Shown here one piece after another: positions 52,042 through 61,520 of a DNA stretch of 64,000 bases. The translations under genes were made by a program, and so were the position numbers. Origin of the DNA: CAG-533 sp022779465 (lineage in GTDB: Bacteria > Bacillota_I > Bacilli_A > RF39 > UBA660); NCBI GenBank assembly GCA_022779465.1, contig JALFTB010000020.1, positions 1-64,000 on the forward strand, in the 5' to 3' direction. The notes beneath the pieces were generated by a model. The model searched no databases and was not told the origin of the DNA. It saw only the letters and a list, made by a program, of their open reading frames with translations. Positions within the stretch are counted from its first letter, which is position 1, and the number at the start of each line of letters is the position of its first letter.

Positions 52042-54378
52042 GTGAATGAAGAATTAAAGAAAATTGATGCATATTTTAGAGTATTAAATTATTTATCTTG
52101 TGCACAAATATATTTAAAAGATAATCCATTATTAAAAAGAAAATTAACGATAGATGATGTAAAGAAAAAATTAGTTGGTCATTGGGGTAGTGCACCAGGA
52201 CAAAATTTTGTTTATGTTCATTTAAATAGAGTTATAAATAAATATGATTTAAATATGATTTATGTATCTGGTCCTGGTCATAGTGGACAAGCTATGATAG
52301 CTAATGCATATTTAGAAGGAACTTATAGTGAATTATATCCAGAAGTAAGTCAAGATGAAGAAGGACTTACAAGATTATGTAAACAATTTAGTTTTCCAGG
52401 AGGAACACCCAGTCATGTAGCACCAGAAGTTCCTGGTAGTATTAATGAAGGTGGAGAACTTGGTTATAGTTTAGCTCATGCTTATGGAGCAGTTTTAGAT
52501 AATCCTAGTTTAATAGCTGCTTGTGTTATCGGTGATGGAGAAGCAGAAACAGGACCTTTAGCAGCTTCTTGGCAAATAAATAAGATAATTGATCCTGTAA
52601 GTGATGGAGCAGTTTTACCGATATTACATTTAAATGGTTATAAAATAGCTAATCCGACAATATTATCTAGAATTGATGAAACTGAATTAAAAAAATATTT
52701 TGAAGGAATGGGATATCATCCTTATATAGTTAGTGGTAGTAATCCAATTGTAATGCATCAAAAAATGGCTAAAACTTTAGATAAAGTTATTCTTGAAATT
52801 AAGAATATTCAAAATAGTGCTAGAATTAAAAAAGATAGTACAAGACCGAATTGGCCAATGATAATATTACAAACGCCTAAGGGATGGACGGGAATTAAGA
52901 AATATGACGGTAATATGATTGAAGGAACATTTAGATCTCATCAAGTACCAATTCCAGTTAATGAAGAACATATTGAGAATGTTGAACAATTAGAAAAATG
53001 GTTAAAAAGTTATAAAATAGATGATTATTTTGATAAGAATGGTAAACTTATTAAGGCTTTAAGGGATATTGCTCCTAAGGGTAAGAAAAGAATGAGTGCT
53101 AATCCAATTGCTAATGGTGGATTATTACTTAAAGATTTAGATATTCCTGATTATACTAGATATGGTTTAATGTTTGAAGGTCATGGTTCTATTAATGCTA
53201 GTGATATGTATACTTTAGGACATTTCTTAAAAGAAGTATTTAAAAAGAATGATGATATTAAGTTATTTGGTCCAGATGAAGCGATGAGTAATAAATTTAA
53301 TGAGATGTTTAAGGTTACTAATCGTAAATGGAATGGTATAACTTATGATTATGATGAATATTTAAAACCTAATGGTAAAATTGTTGATAGTATTTTATCT
53401 GAACATGTATGTGAAGGTTTACTTGAAGGTTATATTTTAACTGGTAGACATGGTATTATGCATAGTTATGAAGCATTTATTAGAATAGTTGATTCAATGG
53501 TTAGTCAACATGCTAAATGGCTTAAAATGTGTGCTGATATTCCATGGAGAAAAGATATTTCATCTTTAAATTTTATTTTAACTAGTCATTGTTGGCAACA
53601 AGATCATAATGGTTTTACACATCAAGATCCAGGATTTTTAAATCATCTTGTTACTAAGAAAGCTGATGTGACAAGAATTTATTTACCTTTTGATGCAAAT
53701 ACTTTGCTTAGTTGTGCAGACCATGTTTTAAGAACTAAAAACTATATTAATGTAATTGTGGCATCTAAACATGAAAGACCTCAATGGTTAAATATTGAAG
53801 ATGCTAAAAAACATTGTGCAAAAGGTGTGGATATCTTTAAATGGGCTAGTGATGAAAATCCTGATGTAGTGCTTGCTTGTGCTGGAGATACCCCAACTTT
53901 AGAAACTTTAGCGGCAACTCAAATCTTAAAGGATAATATTCCTGAATTAAAGGTAAGAGTAGTTAATGTAGTTGATTTAATGAAGCTTGTTTCAAATGAA
54001 GATCATCCACATGGATTAACTCAAGAAGAATATAATAAATTATTTACAAAAGATAAACCAATTATCTTTGCATTCCATGGTTATCCACATTTAATTCATC
54101 AATTAACATATAAGAGAGTTAATCAAAACATGCATGTTCATGGATATACAGAAGAAGGAACTATTACAACTCCTTTTGATATGAGAGTAGTAAATAAGTT
54201 AGATAGATATCATTTAGTTTTAGATGTTTTAAAATATACGAAAATTAACTCTAATAGAAAGAAATCTTTACAAAAGAAATGTTTAGATACTTTAGATTAT
54301 CATAATGAATATATTAAAGAAAATGGTGTAGATATTCCTGAAGTAGTTAATTTTAAATGGCACGGAAAAGAATTTTAA
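52042..54378 (+). CDS. xfp: phosphoketolase (xylulose-5-P / fructose-6-P)
   Basis: A thiamine-diphosphate enzyme that splits xylulose-5-phosphate or fructose-6-phosphate into acetyl phosphate and an aldose phosphate. It is the key step of the heterolactic or bifid pathway and a source of ATP through acetate kinase. Signatures: GHWGSAPGQNF, YVSGPGHSGQA, the ThDP motif GDGEAETGP, GLFEGHG-like LMFEGHGSINASD, and HCWQQDHNGFTHQDPG. Length 778 aa is normal. GTG 52042, seven bases after AAAGGGTG, is chosen over an in-frame GTG inside the ribosome site. The strong family match suggests a fermentative life without need for the full oxidative pentose pathway. Confidence 0.96.
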   Translation: MNEELKKIDAYFRVLNYLSCAQIYLKDNPLLKRKLTIDDVKKKLVGHWGSAPGQNFVYVHLNRVINKYDLNMIYVSGPGHSGQAMIANAYLEGTYSELYPEVSQDEEGLTRLCKQFSFPGGTPSHVAPEVPGSINEGGELGYSLAHAYGAVLDNPSLIAACVIGDGEAETGPLAASWQINKIIDPVSDGAVLPILHLNGYKIANPTILSRIDETELKKYFEGMGYHPYIVSGSNPIVMHQKMAKTLDKVILEIKNIQNSARIKKDSTRPNWPMIILQTPKGWTGIKKYDGNMIEGTFRSHQVPIPVNEEHIENVEQLEKWLKSYKIDDYFDKNGKLIKALRDIAPKGKKRMSANPIANGGLLLKDLDIPDYTRYGLMFEGHGSINASDMYTLGHFLKEVFKKNDDIKLFGPDEAMSNKFNEMFKVTNRKWNGITYDYDEYLKPNGKIVDSILSEHVCEGLLEGYILTGRHGIMHSYEAFIRIVDSMVSQHAKWLKMCADIPWRKDISSLNFILTSHCWQQDHNGFTHQDPGFLNHLVTKKADVTRIYLPFDANTLLSCADHVLRTKNYINVIVASKHERPQWLNIEDAKKHCAKGVDIFKWASDENPDVVLACAGDTPTLETLAATQILKDNIPELKVRVVNVVDLMKLVSNEDHPHGLTQEEYNKLFTKDKPIIFAFHGYPHLIHQLTYKRVNQNMHVHGYTEEGTITTPFDMRVVNKLDRYHLVLDVLKYTKINSNRKKSLQKKCLDTLDYHNEYIKENGVDIPEVVNFKWHGKEF

Positions 54379-54440
54379 TAATTCTTTTTTGTTGATATTT
54401 TTTTGCTCATATAGTAATATAATTTTTAAAGGTGATGGTT

Positions 54441-54803
54441 ATGATGATGAAAGTACAGTATGCTTATTATTATTCTGATGAGTATGGTGTATATTTTATT
54501 AGAAGAATAGATGGGGAAAGTTTAGAAAGACATATACCGAAAGGGTTATATGATTTATGTTATGAAGAATTTTCTCGTAATAATGGCTTGGCAGTTGCTT
54601 TTAGTCATGAAAATAAAGTTGTTCATTATAGTGATGATGAAACAATGGCATTATTAGATTTTAATTTTAGAACTTTAAATCATAAAGAAACATGTGAAAT
54701 GTTTAAAAGTTATAGTGATTATAATAAAGCAGAAGATGATGATGCTCCTTCTATAATTGATACTTTAAAGGGTTGTTTAACTAAAAAGAAAAAGGATTGT
54801 TAA
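54441..54803 (+). CDS. small protein of unknown function
   Basis: A 120-aa soluble protein rich in Tyr and acidic residues, with three successive possible ATG starts (54441, 54444, 54447). The first lies seven bases after AAAGGTG. There is no recognisable domain. Its 3' end overlaps the convergent gene by 4 nt. Confidence 0.6.
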   Translation: MMMKVQYAYYYSDEYGVYFIRRIDGESLERHIPKGLYDLCYEEFSRNNGLAVAFSHENKVVHYSDDETMALLDFNFRTLNHKETCEMFKSYSDYNKAEDDDAPSIIDTLKGCLTKKKKDC

Positions 54804-54817
54804 AATCCTTTTTCTTT
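54785..54817. terminator. bidirectional terminator over convergent 3' ends
   Basis: A 14-bp perfect stem (AAAGAAAAAGGATT / AATCCTTTTTCTTT) with loop GTTAA that includes both stop codons. Confidence 0.85.
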
Positions 54818-55336
54818 GCTTAAATAATCTAATATTGTACCTTCATAAATAACATTGTTTAAATTAAAGAAATCTTTTGGTTCTAGAAGTGAATAGTCTT
54901 TATCAAAAGAAAGAATACCATTTTCACTTAACAATTTTCCACAAAATTGACTACAACAATAATGATATTTACGATGCTTTATTTTTTTTCTTTTAATATA
55001 TAATAAACCGATAAGATTATATTTATATTTACTTTTGTATTTGATGTAATTATTTTTTAAATCATCTTTTAGATCATTATATTGTTTATTTGTAATATTT
55101 AATTGATATATTTTTATTTTTGATTTAGAAAAATGTTTACATCTACGTTCATAGTATTCGTTTATTAAACCGCCAGGTAAGGGGATATAGGTGTATTTAC
55201 GACCAAATGAATAGGCATTTTTTAGGTTTTTATCTAAAGATATTGTGACGTGTACGTATTCTTCTTTAGTAAAATATTTTAAAACTTTTGATACTAATGA
55301 GCCAGAATTTGAAACAATTATGTATATATTTTTCAT
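54800..55336 (-). CDS. putative papain-like (YiiX/NlpC-type) cysteine peptidase
   Basis: A 178-aa protein without a signal peptide. The His-containing strand EEYVHVTISLD and the Cys-containing helix YHYCCSQFCGKLL match the His-then-Cys order of permuted papain-like YiiX/LRAT-type enzymes. The start of the gene (ATGA overlap with the FAD enzyme's stop) shows both are cotranscribed. Substrate unknown; the call is moderate. Confidence 0.55.
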   Translation of the reverse strand: MKNIYIIVSNSGSLVSKVLKYFTKEEYVHVTISLDKNLKNAYSFGRKYTYIPLPGGLINEYYERRCKHFSKSKIKIYQLNITNKQYNDLKDDLKNNYIKYKSKYKYNLIGLLYIKRKKIKHRKYHYCCSQFCGKLLSENGILSFDKDYSLLEPKDFFNLNNVIYEGTILDYLSKEKGF

Positions 55337-56712
55337 TTTAAAATATCTCTTGCTGCGATAACACCACTAATTGATGCTTGAATTAAACCTCTGGTTATAC
55401 CAGCACCATCACCAATAGCGTAAACGCCATCTATATTTGTTTTTAAATTATTATTAACTTTAACTTTAGTTGAATAAAATTTTACTTCAACACCATAAAG
55501 AATTGTTGAATCACCATTAATACCTGGACAAACTTTATCTAAAGCCTCTAATGTTTCTAAAAGAGCAACTAGGATACGATGGGGAAGAGCAAATGATAGA
55601 TCTCCAGGAACTGCGTCTTTTAAAGTAGGTTCATAACAAAGTTTTTTCATTTTATTATATGTTGAACGTTTTCCTTGTTTTAAGTCTTTTAATCTTTGAA
55701 CCATAATTTTTCCACCAGTTAACATATTTGAAAGTTCAGCAATATATTTACCATATTTTATTGGTTCATCAAATGGTTCAGTAAAGTTTGCAGATACTAA
55801 TAAAGCAAAGTTAGTATTTTCGCTTTTTATATCTTTAAATGAATGACCATTGACAACGGCGATATTATCATCGTAATTTTCTTGACTAACAAATCCACCG
55901 GGATTCATACAGAAAGTTCGAACAATATTATCGGTTGTTTTTGAAGTATTGTATATTTTAAATTCATATAATTCGTTGGTTAAAAAGTCAGTTATTGTTC
56001 TTGGAAGTTCAACTCTGACACCAATATCGATTTGATTTCCTTCAATTGGTAAATGATGTTTTTTACATGTATTTTGAAGCCATTCTGATCCACTGCGACC
56101 AACTGCTAAAATAATATTATCACCAATAAATTCTTTTTGAGTTCCGTTAATATCAATAATTACTTTCTTTTCTTTATCTAAATCTATATCAATGGCATCT
56201 GCAAGGTCATATATTTCAACATTTTTATAGCTTTTAATAGTTTCATACATTTTATCCATGATTATTTGAGTTTTTTCAGTACCTAGATGTCTAACAGGGC
56301 ATTTTACTAATTTTAAATTATTAGCAGTACATTTATTAGCAAATTCATCAGCAAATTTTTGATTATAAATTACTTCTTTAGTAGCACCATAATCTAAATA
56401 AATATCATCTACGTATTTAATATATTCATTTAATTTATCACTGCCAAGGTAATCTTCTAACCAACCTCCAACATCTTTGTTTAAGGATAATTTGCCATCA
56501 GAGAAAGCTCCGGCACCACCCCAACCACAAGATATGTTACAAGGAATACATCCGGCACATTTACCTAATTTAGCTTTAGGGCATTTTCTTATTTTTATGT
56601 TTCGACCTTTGTCAAACATAGCTATTTTTAAGTCAGGTTTGTTTTTTAAAAGTTCTAGGGCTGAAAAGATACCTGCAGGTCCACAACCTATAATTAAAAC
56701 ATCATACTTCAT
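55333..56712 (-). CDS. FAD-dependent oxidoreductase (COG2509-like)
   Basis: A 459-aa flavoprotein. It has an N-terminal dinucleotide fold VLIIGCGPAGIFSALELL with the acidic end MFDKG. A Cys-rich loop (CPKAKLGKCAGCIPCNISCGWGGAGAF, five Cys) could bind a metal or cluster. The second FAD motif YAIGDGAGITRGLIQA lies at the C-terminus. Proteins of this kind are common in anaerobes and lack a defined substrate. It shares an operon with the peptidase-like gene. Confidence 0.8.
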   Translation of the reverse strand: MKYDVLIIGCGPAGIFSALELLKNKPDLKIAMFDKGRNIKIRKCPKAKLGKCAGCIPCNISCGWGGAGAFSDGKLSLNKDVGGWLEDYLGSDKLNEYIKYVDDIYLDYGATKEVIYNQKFADEFANKCTANNLKLVKCPVRHLGTEKTQIIMDKMYETIKSYKNVEIYDLADAIDIDLDKEKKVIIDINGTQKEFIGDNIILAVGRSGSEWLQNTCKKHHLPIEGNQIDIGVRVELPRTITDFLTNELYEFKIYNTSKTTDNIVRTFCMNPGGFVSQENYDDNIAVVNGHSFKDIKSENTNFALLVSANFTEPFDEPIKYGKYIAELSNMLTGGKIMVQRLKDLKQGKRSTYNKMKKLCYEPTLKDAVPGDLSFALPHRILVALLETLEALDKVCPGINGDSTILYGVEVKFYSTKVKVNNNLKTNIDGVYAIGDGAGITRGLIQASISGVIAARDILK

Positions 56713-56784
56713 ATTATCACCACATTATAATTATATCATATATGTTTGTTCATTTATATGATATAATTAATTTAGGTGATATTG

Positions 56785-57978
56785 ATGAATGACATTAAAT
56801 TTAAACCAGTTATTTTAGGAATAGATGTAGGAGCTTATAGTGTAGCAAGAACATTTTATGAATTTTATAATGTTAAGTCTATTATTATAGGTAAATATAC
56901 TTATTGGATGACTAATTATAGTAAAATTACAGAAACTTATACAGTAGATGGAATGAAAGAAGATAAATTAATTGATTATTTAGTTGATTTAAAGAAACAA
57001 TATCCAGATACTAAATTATTACTTTTTGGTTGTTCTGAAGATTATGTTGATACAATTGTTAGAAATAAAGATGTATTAGATAAATATTATGTTATACCAA
57101 CCGTTGATTTAAAGACATTAAATAGAGTAGTGGAAAAAGAAAACTTCTATGATGTTTGTGAAAAAGTGGGAATTAATTATCCTAAAACTATTATTTTAAA
57201 TAAAGATAATTATAAAGATACTTCTATTCCATTTAAATATCCAATTGTTGGTAAAGTATCTAATAAAGCTGTTTATCAAAGAATTAGTTTTGAAGGTAAG
57301 ATGAAAGTATTTATAATTAACTCTTATGAAGAATTAATTACTATTCTTGATAGATGTTTTGGTGCTGGATATAATGATGATTTTGTAGTACAAGAATATA
57401 TTAAAGGTACAGATGCAAATATGAGAGTTTTAACTTGTTTCTGTGATCAAAATAGTAATGTATTATTTTCATCAGTTGGTAGAGTTTTACTTGAAGAAAA
57501 AGGACCAGATGTTACGGGAAATTATTCTGCTATAGTAAATACAGAAGATGAGAAATTAGTAGAAGCAGCTAAGAAATTCTTAAAGGAAACTAATTATAAA
57601 GGTTATGCTAATTTTGATGTTAAGTATGATGATGAAACTAAAGATTTTTATTTCTTTGAAGTTAATGTTAGATTAGGTAGAAGTAATTTTTATATGGGAG
57701 CAGGTCATACTAATTATTTAGAACCCTGTGTAGATGCTTATATCTATGAAAATGTTAAAGATAAATATGAACAAAAGGGTAAAGAACTATATAGAATAAT
57801 TCCATTTTGTGTAATTAAGAAATATGTTAAAGATAAAGAATTAATTAAAGAATATAAAAAGTTAAAGAGAAATAATCCATTAGATTATAAAAAAGATTTT
57901 TCTTTAAAGAGAAAGTTTTATATTAATATGGCTTTAATTAATCATATTAGAAAGTTTAGAAAGTATTATGAGAAATAA
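56785..57978 (+). CDS. ATP-grasp ligase, probable D-aspartate ligase
   Basis: A 397-aa ATP-grasp enzyme. It shows an N-terminal Rossmann-like domain (VILGIDVGAYSVARTFYE), PIVGKVSNK and the nucleotide-binding VVQEYIKGTD. The metal-binding FFEVNVRLGRSNFY follows. It resembles the carboxylate-amine ligase group that includes the D-aspartate ligase of enterococci. The next gene encodes an aspartate/glutamate racemase and overlaps by 11 nt, as expected if the pair supplies and attaches D-Asp to the peptidoglycan stem Lys. ATG 56785 is chosen because AGGTG precedes it; the in-frame GTG at 56776 is inside that site. The D-Asp specificity is inferred from context. Confidence 0.75.
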   Translation: MNDIKFKPVILGIDVGAYSVARTFYEFYNVKSIIIGKYTYWMTNYSKITETYTVDGMKEDKLIDYLVDLKKQYPDTKLLLFGCSEDYVDTIVRNKDVLDKYYVIPTVDLKTLNRVVEKENFYDVCEKVGINYPKTIILNKDNYKDTSIPFKYPIVGKVSNKAVYQRISFEGKMKVFIINSYEELITILDRCFGAGYNDDFVVQEYIKGTDANMRVLTCFCDQNSNVLFSSVGRVLLEEKGPDVTGNYSAIVNTEDEKLVEAAKKFLKETNYKGYANFDVKYDDETKDFYFFEVNVRLGRSNFYMGAGHTNYLEPCVDAYIYENVKDKYEQKGKELYRIIPFCVIKKYVKDKELIKEYKKLKRNNPLDYKKDFSLKRKFYINMALINHIRKFRKYYEK

Positions 57979-58675
57979 TTTAGTAGGTGTAATTGGTGGG
58001 TTAGGCCCTATGGCTACTGCCAAATTTATGGAGATAGTTATTAATAATACAGAAGCTACTTGTGATCAAGAAAATGTTGATATGCTTATATGTCAATATT
58101 CAAGTATACCTGATAGAACTGCTTATATTTTAGATGATAGTAAAACTAATCCGGTTTATGAGATGATTGAAGCAGCTAAATTACTTGAAAATAATAATGT
58201 ATTATTTATAGTTATGCCATGTAATACAGCAACTTATTTTTATGATGAAGTAGCTAAAAGTGTAAATATACCGATACTTAATATTGTAAAAGAAACTGTA
58301 AATAATGTGATTGATAGAGGTATTAAAAAAATTGGCTTAATGGCTACTGATGGAACTATTCAATCGGGTGTTTATGATAAGTATGCTGAAGATAAATTAG
58401 AAATATTTAAACCTAATGAAGAAATTCAAAAAAAGGTTATGTCAATTATTTATGATGATGTAAAACAAAATAAAATACCTAGTAAAGAAGAACTTATGAA
58501 TATTGTAAAGTATTTTAAAGATAGTAATTGTGAAGCAGTTATTGCTGGATGTACTGAGTTATCGGTAGCATTTAATCAGTTAGGTATTGATTTAGAAAAA
58601 GAAAATATTGTTGATAGTTTAACAGTACTTGCAAAGAAAACAATTTTATTAGCTGGCAAAAATATTAAAAAATAG
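57968..58675 (+). CDS. aspartate/glutamate racemase family protein
   Basis: A 235-aa PLP-independent racemase. It begins VGVIGGLGPMATAKF, with catalytic cysteines in MPCNTATYF and AGCTELS. The D/E racemase group interconverts L- and D-aspartate or glutamate. The 11-nt overlap with the ATP-grasp ligase supports a D-Asp supply role. Confidence 0.88.
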   Translation: MRNNLVGVIGGLGPMATAKFMEIVINNTEATCDQENVDMLICQYSSIPDRTAYILDDSKTNPVYEMIEAAKLLENNNVLFIVMPCNTATYFYDEVAKSVNIPILNIVKETVNNVIDRGIKKIGLMATDGTIQSGVYDKYAEDKLEIFKPNEEIQKKVMSIIYDDVKQNKIPSKEELMNIVKYFKDSNCEAVIAGCTELSVAFNQLGIDLEKENIVDSLTVLAKKTILLAGKNIKK

Positions 58676-58692
58676 TTTTTGGAGTGGATTGT

Positions 58693-59757
58693 ATGAAAAA
58701 GAAATATTTTTATTTGGGTATATATGTATTAATTTTATTGATAGAGATATATTCTTTTAAAAATATTTTTTATAAGCCTCAAAATGTTGTTATTAGTAAA
58801 CCTATCATTATACAGAAAGTGTGTAGTGATGATATTAAAAGTGTAAAAATAACAGCGGCAGGTGATTGTACAATCGGTTGGGATTCAAGATATGGATATG
58901 CGACTAGATATGATAAATATTTAGATGATAATAATGGAGATTATGGTTATTATTTTAAAAAAGTTAAATATTTATTTGAAAGTGATGATTTATCAATTGT
59001 TAACTTGGAAGGTCAATTAACCAGTTCGAATGATAGAGTAGAGAAAAAATTTAATTTTAAGGCACCAACTTCTTATGTTAATGTGTTAAAAAAGGGTAAT
59101 ATAGAGGTTGTGAGCTTTGCTAATAATCATGCTTATGATTTTGGTGAAAAAGGATATGAAGAGACTGTAAAGACTTTAAATGAAGCAAATGTTGATTATT
59201 ATGGTGGTAGTAAATATTTAATTAAAGAAGTTAATGGAATTAAAATTGGTTTTTTTGCTTTATTAGATATATATGGACGAAAATATAATGAGTGTTTAAA
59301 AGCAATTAATTATTTAAAAGAACAAAATTGTGATTTGATTATAGCTTCTATGCATTGGGGTATAGAAGGTGACTATGTTCAAGCTACTTTTCAAGAAAAT
59401 TTAGGGCATTATTTAATTGATAATGGTGTAGATTTAGTTTTAGGGGCTCATCCTCATTTAATTCAAGGTATTGAAAAATATAATGATAAATATATATTAT
59501 ATTCAATGGGTAACTTTTCTTTTGGTGGTAATCAAAATCCACCTGATAAGGATACTTTTATTTATCAACAAACTTTTAAATTTGTTAATGGTAAATTACA
59601 ACTTGATGATAATATTTCAATAATACCAGCATCTGTTTCAAGTGTTAAATATATAAATAATTATCAACCAGTTGTGTTAGATGGTAGTGAAGGCGAAAGA
59701 GTTCTTAATAAAATACTTAAATATAGTAAAGGATTTGAATACAAAAAAAGTGCATAA
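58693..59757 (+). CDS. CapA-family (poly-gamma-glutamate-type) metallophosphatase-like protein
   Basis: A 354-aa protein with an N-terminal membrane anchor (residues 6-25) and an extracytoplasmic CapA domain. Motifs: ITAAGDCTIGWD, NLEGQLTSS, SFANNHAYDFGEKGYEET, MHWGIEGDY, and GAHPHLIQGIE. In Bacillus, CapA/PgsA takes part in poly-gamma-glutamate export; most gut homologs are uncharacterised. An in-frame GTG at 58684 overlaps the GGAG site; ATG 58693 is used. It follows the racemase by 17 nt, so it may act on the same amino acid chemistry (inference). Confidence 0.87.
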   Translation: MKKKYFYLGIYVLILLIEIYSFKNIFYKPQNVVISKPIIIQKVCSDDIKSVKITAAGDCTIGWDSRYGYATRYDKYLDDNNGDYGYYFKKVKYLFESDDLSIVNLEGQLTSSNDRVEKKFNFKAPTSYVNVLKKGNIEVVSFANNHAYDFGEKGYEETVKTLNEANVDYYGGSKYLIKEVNGIKIGFFALLDIYGRKYNECLKAINYLKEQNCDLIIASMHWGIEGDYVQATFQENLGHYLIDNGVDLVLGAHPHLIQGIEKYNDKYILYSMGNFSFGGNQNPPDKDTFIYQQTFKFVNGKLQLDDNISIIPASVSSVKYINNYQPVVLDGSEGERVLNKILKYSKGFEYKKSA

Positions 59758-59773
59758 ATTTTGCACTTTTTTT
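59743..59773. terminator. bidirectional terminator
   Basis: A stem of AGTGCA / TGCACT extended by A-T pairs, with A- and T-runs between convergent genes. Confidence 0.9.
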
Positions 59774-61520
59774 AATGTAAATCTTTATATGAAACTTTAC
59801 CGACTAAGGTCATTGGAAGTCCATCTACATATTCAATATCTTGAGGAATAGCATAATTTGCAAGATTTTGTTTAAGATATTTATTAATTGATCTTTTAAC
59901 TTCTAGTGATGGTTTTATGCCTTCTTTAAGAACAACAAATGCTTTAGCAACTTCTCCTTTATAAGGATGTGAAACACCAATTACAGCACTTTGGAAAACA
60001 TATTCATTTTTAGCAAGTAATTCTTCAATGTAGCTTGGATAAACATTATAACCATTAGTGATAATCATACGTTTAATTCTTGAACGATAATAAATTAATC
60101 CTTTATTATCCATAGAACCCATGTCTCCAGTATGAAGCCATGTAATTCCATTTTCATCTTTAGTTAATGTTTCTTTTGTTTCTTTAGGTTCATCAAGGTA
60201 ACCCAACATTACATTAGGGCCACTTATTAAGATTTCACCATCTTCGCCAGGATTTACTTCGTGACCATCATTTAGATCAACGATTTTATAAACACAATTA
60301 GGAAAAGGAATACCAATGATATCTTTTTTCTTTTCCATTCCTTCTGGAGATAGGCAACAAGCCCCAGCTCCTTCAGTTAATCCATAACCAACTCTAAGAT
60401 CAGTTTTACAACCATGAGCTTTAAAGTATTCATTTATTTTCTTTTTATTTTCAATAGTAATAGAATCGCCACCACAAACTGCTAAAGTTAAATCGGATAA
60501 ATCATTAGGACCTAATTTTAGTTTTGTGATAGCATCAAATAATGAAGGAACACCAGCAATTACATTTGGATGATACTTCTTTAAAATCTTTTTCATTTTT
60601 TTCATATCAAATTTGGGAATTAAAATTACTTTCATACCTGAATATAGGGGCGTATGAGTAGAAATTCCAATTCCAAAAGCATGGAAATTTGGTAATATTG
60701 TTAAAAATGAATTACTAGGCTTCATAGTATCAGACATATATCTACTTTGAATAGCACCAGCATTAAAGTTAAGATTACTTAAACAAATACCTTTAGGTTT
60801 ACCAGTTGTACCACCACTATAAAGAATAACTGCTAAATCAGTATCTTTTCTTTTAACGTAATACTCTTCATTATAGTAAGCACCATTTTTAATAAATTGA
60901 CGCCAAGAAAGAACGATTTCTTTATTTTCTTTCATACTTTTATCATTTTTGCGTCCTTTAAATAAGTAATAGAATGTATCAACTACAAATCCCATAGACT
61001 TAGTTGCTGAAGAAACAACAACGTGTTTAACTTTTGTATCTTTAATAGCATTCATAACTTTAGGGTAGCATAAATCAATTGTTAAAATAACTTTACTTTT
61101 GGCTTTATTTAAATAAAAGTTTATTTCATTTTCAGATGATAGGGGATGAATCATGTTTGCTACTGCACCAACCATATTAATAGCATAGAACATAATTACA
61201 GCTTCTGGTGTGTTTGGCATACAGATTGTTACACGATCATCTTCTTCAACACCAATTCTTTTTAAGCTGCGAGCACATTTTTTAATTTTGTTTACAAATT
61301 CAACATAAGATATTTGCGTGTTGTAATATTCGATAGCAATATTATTTGGATACATAGAGGCAGATAATAGAACTGCATCTATTAAACTACCATTATCATA
61401 TTTTATTTCTTTAGGGGTTTTTGTATAATAATTAGCCCATTTATTTTTAGGATTAATTCCTAATAATCTTTTAAAATTATTTAAATGTTTATTTAGCTTG
61501 TTTTTCAATGATTCGTACAT
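59772..61520 (-). CDS. AMP-forming acyl-CoA synthetase (fatty-acyl ligase type)
   Basis: A 582-aa ANL enzyme with canonical motifs: ILYSGGTTGKPKGICLS, LRVGYGLTEGAG, GWLHTGDMGSMD-like ITWLHTGD, RSRIKRMIITNGYNVYPS, and a catalytic Lys near the end in TLVGKVSYKDL. It should activate a fatty or aromatic acid. The start ATG 61520 follows AGGAGG. It overlaps the acyltransferase-like gene upstream by 32 nt, a sign of coupled translation. Confidence 0.9.
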   Translation of the reverse strand: MYESLKNKLNKHLNNFKRLLGINPKNKWANYYTKTPKEIKYDNGSLIDAVLLSASMYPNNIAIEYYNTQISYVEFVNKIKKCARSLKRIGVEEDDRVTICMPNTPEAVIMFYAINMVGAVANMIHPLSSENEINFYLNKAKSKVILTIDLCYPKVMNAIKDTKVKHVVVSSATKSMGFVVDTFYYLFKGRKNDKSMKENKEIVLSWRQFIKNGAYYNEEYYVKRKDTDLAVILYSGGTTGKPKGICLSNLNFNAGAIQSRYMSDTMKPSNSFLTILPNFHAFGIGISTHTPLYSGMKVILIPKFDMKKMKKILKKYHPNVIAGVPSLFDAITKLKLGPNDLSDLTLAVCGGDSITIENKKKINEYFKAHGCKTDLRVGYGLTEGAGACCLSPEGMEKKKDIIGIPFPNCVYKIVDLNDGHEVNPGEDGEILISGPNVMLGYLDEPKETKETLTKDENGITWLHTGDMGSMDNKGLIYYRSRIKRMIITNGYNVYPSYIEELLAKNEYVFQSAVIGVSHPYKGEVAKAFVVLKEGIKPSLEVKRSINKYLKQNLANYAIPQDIEYVDGLPMTLVGKVSYKDLH

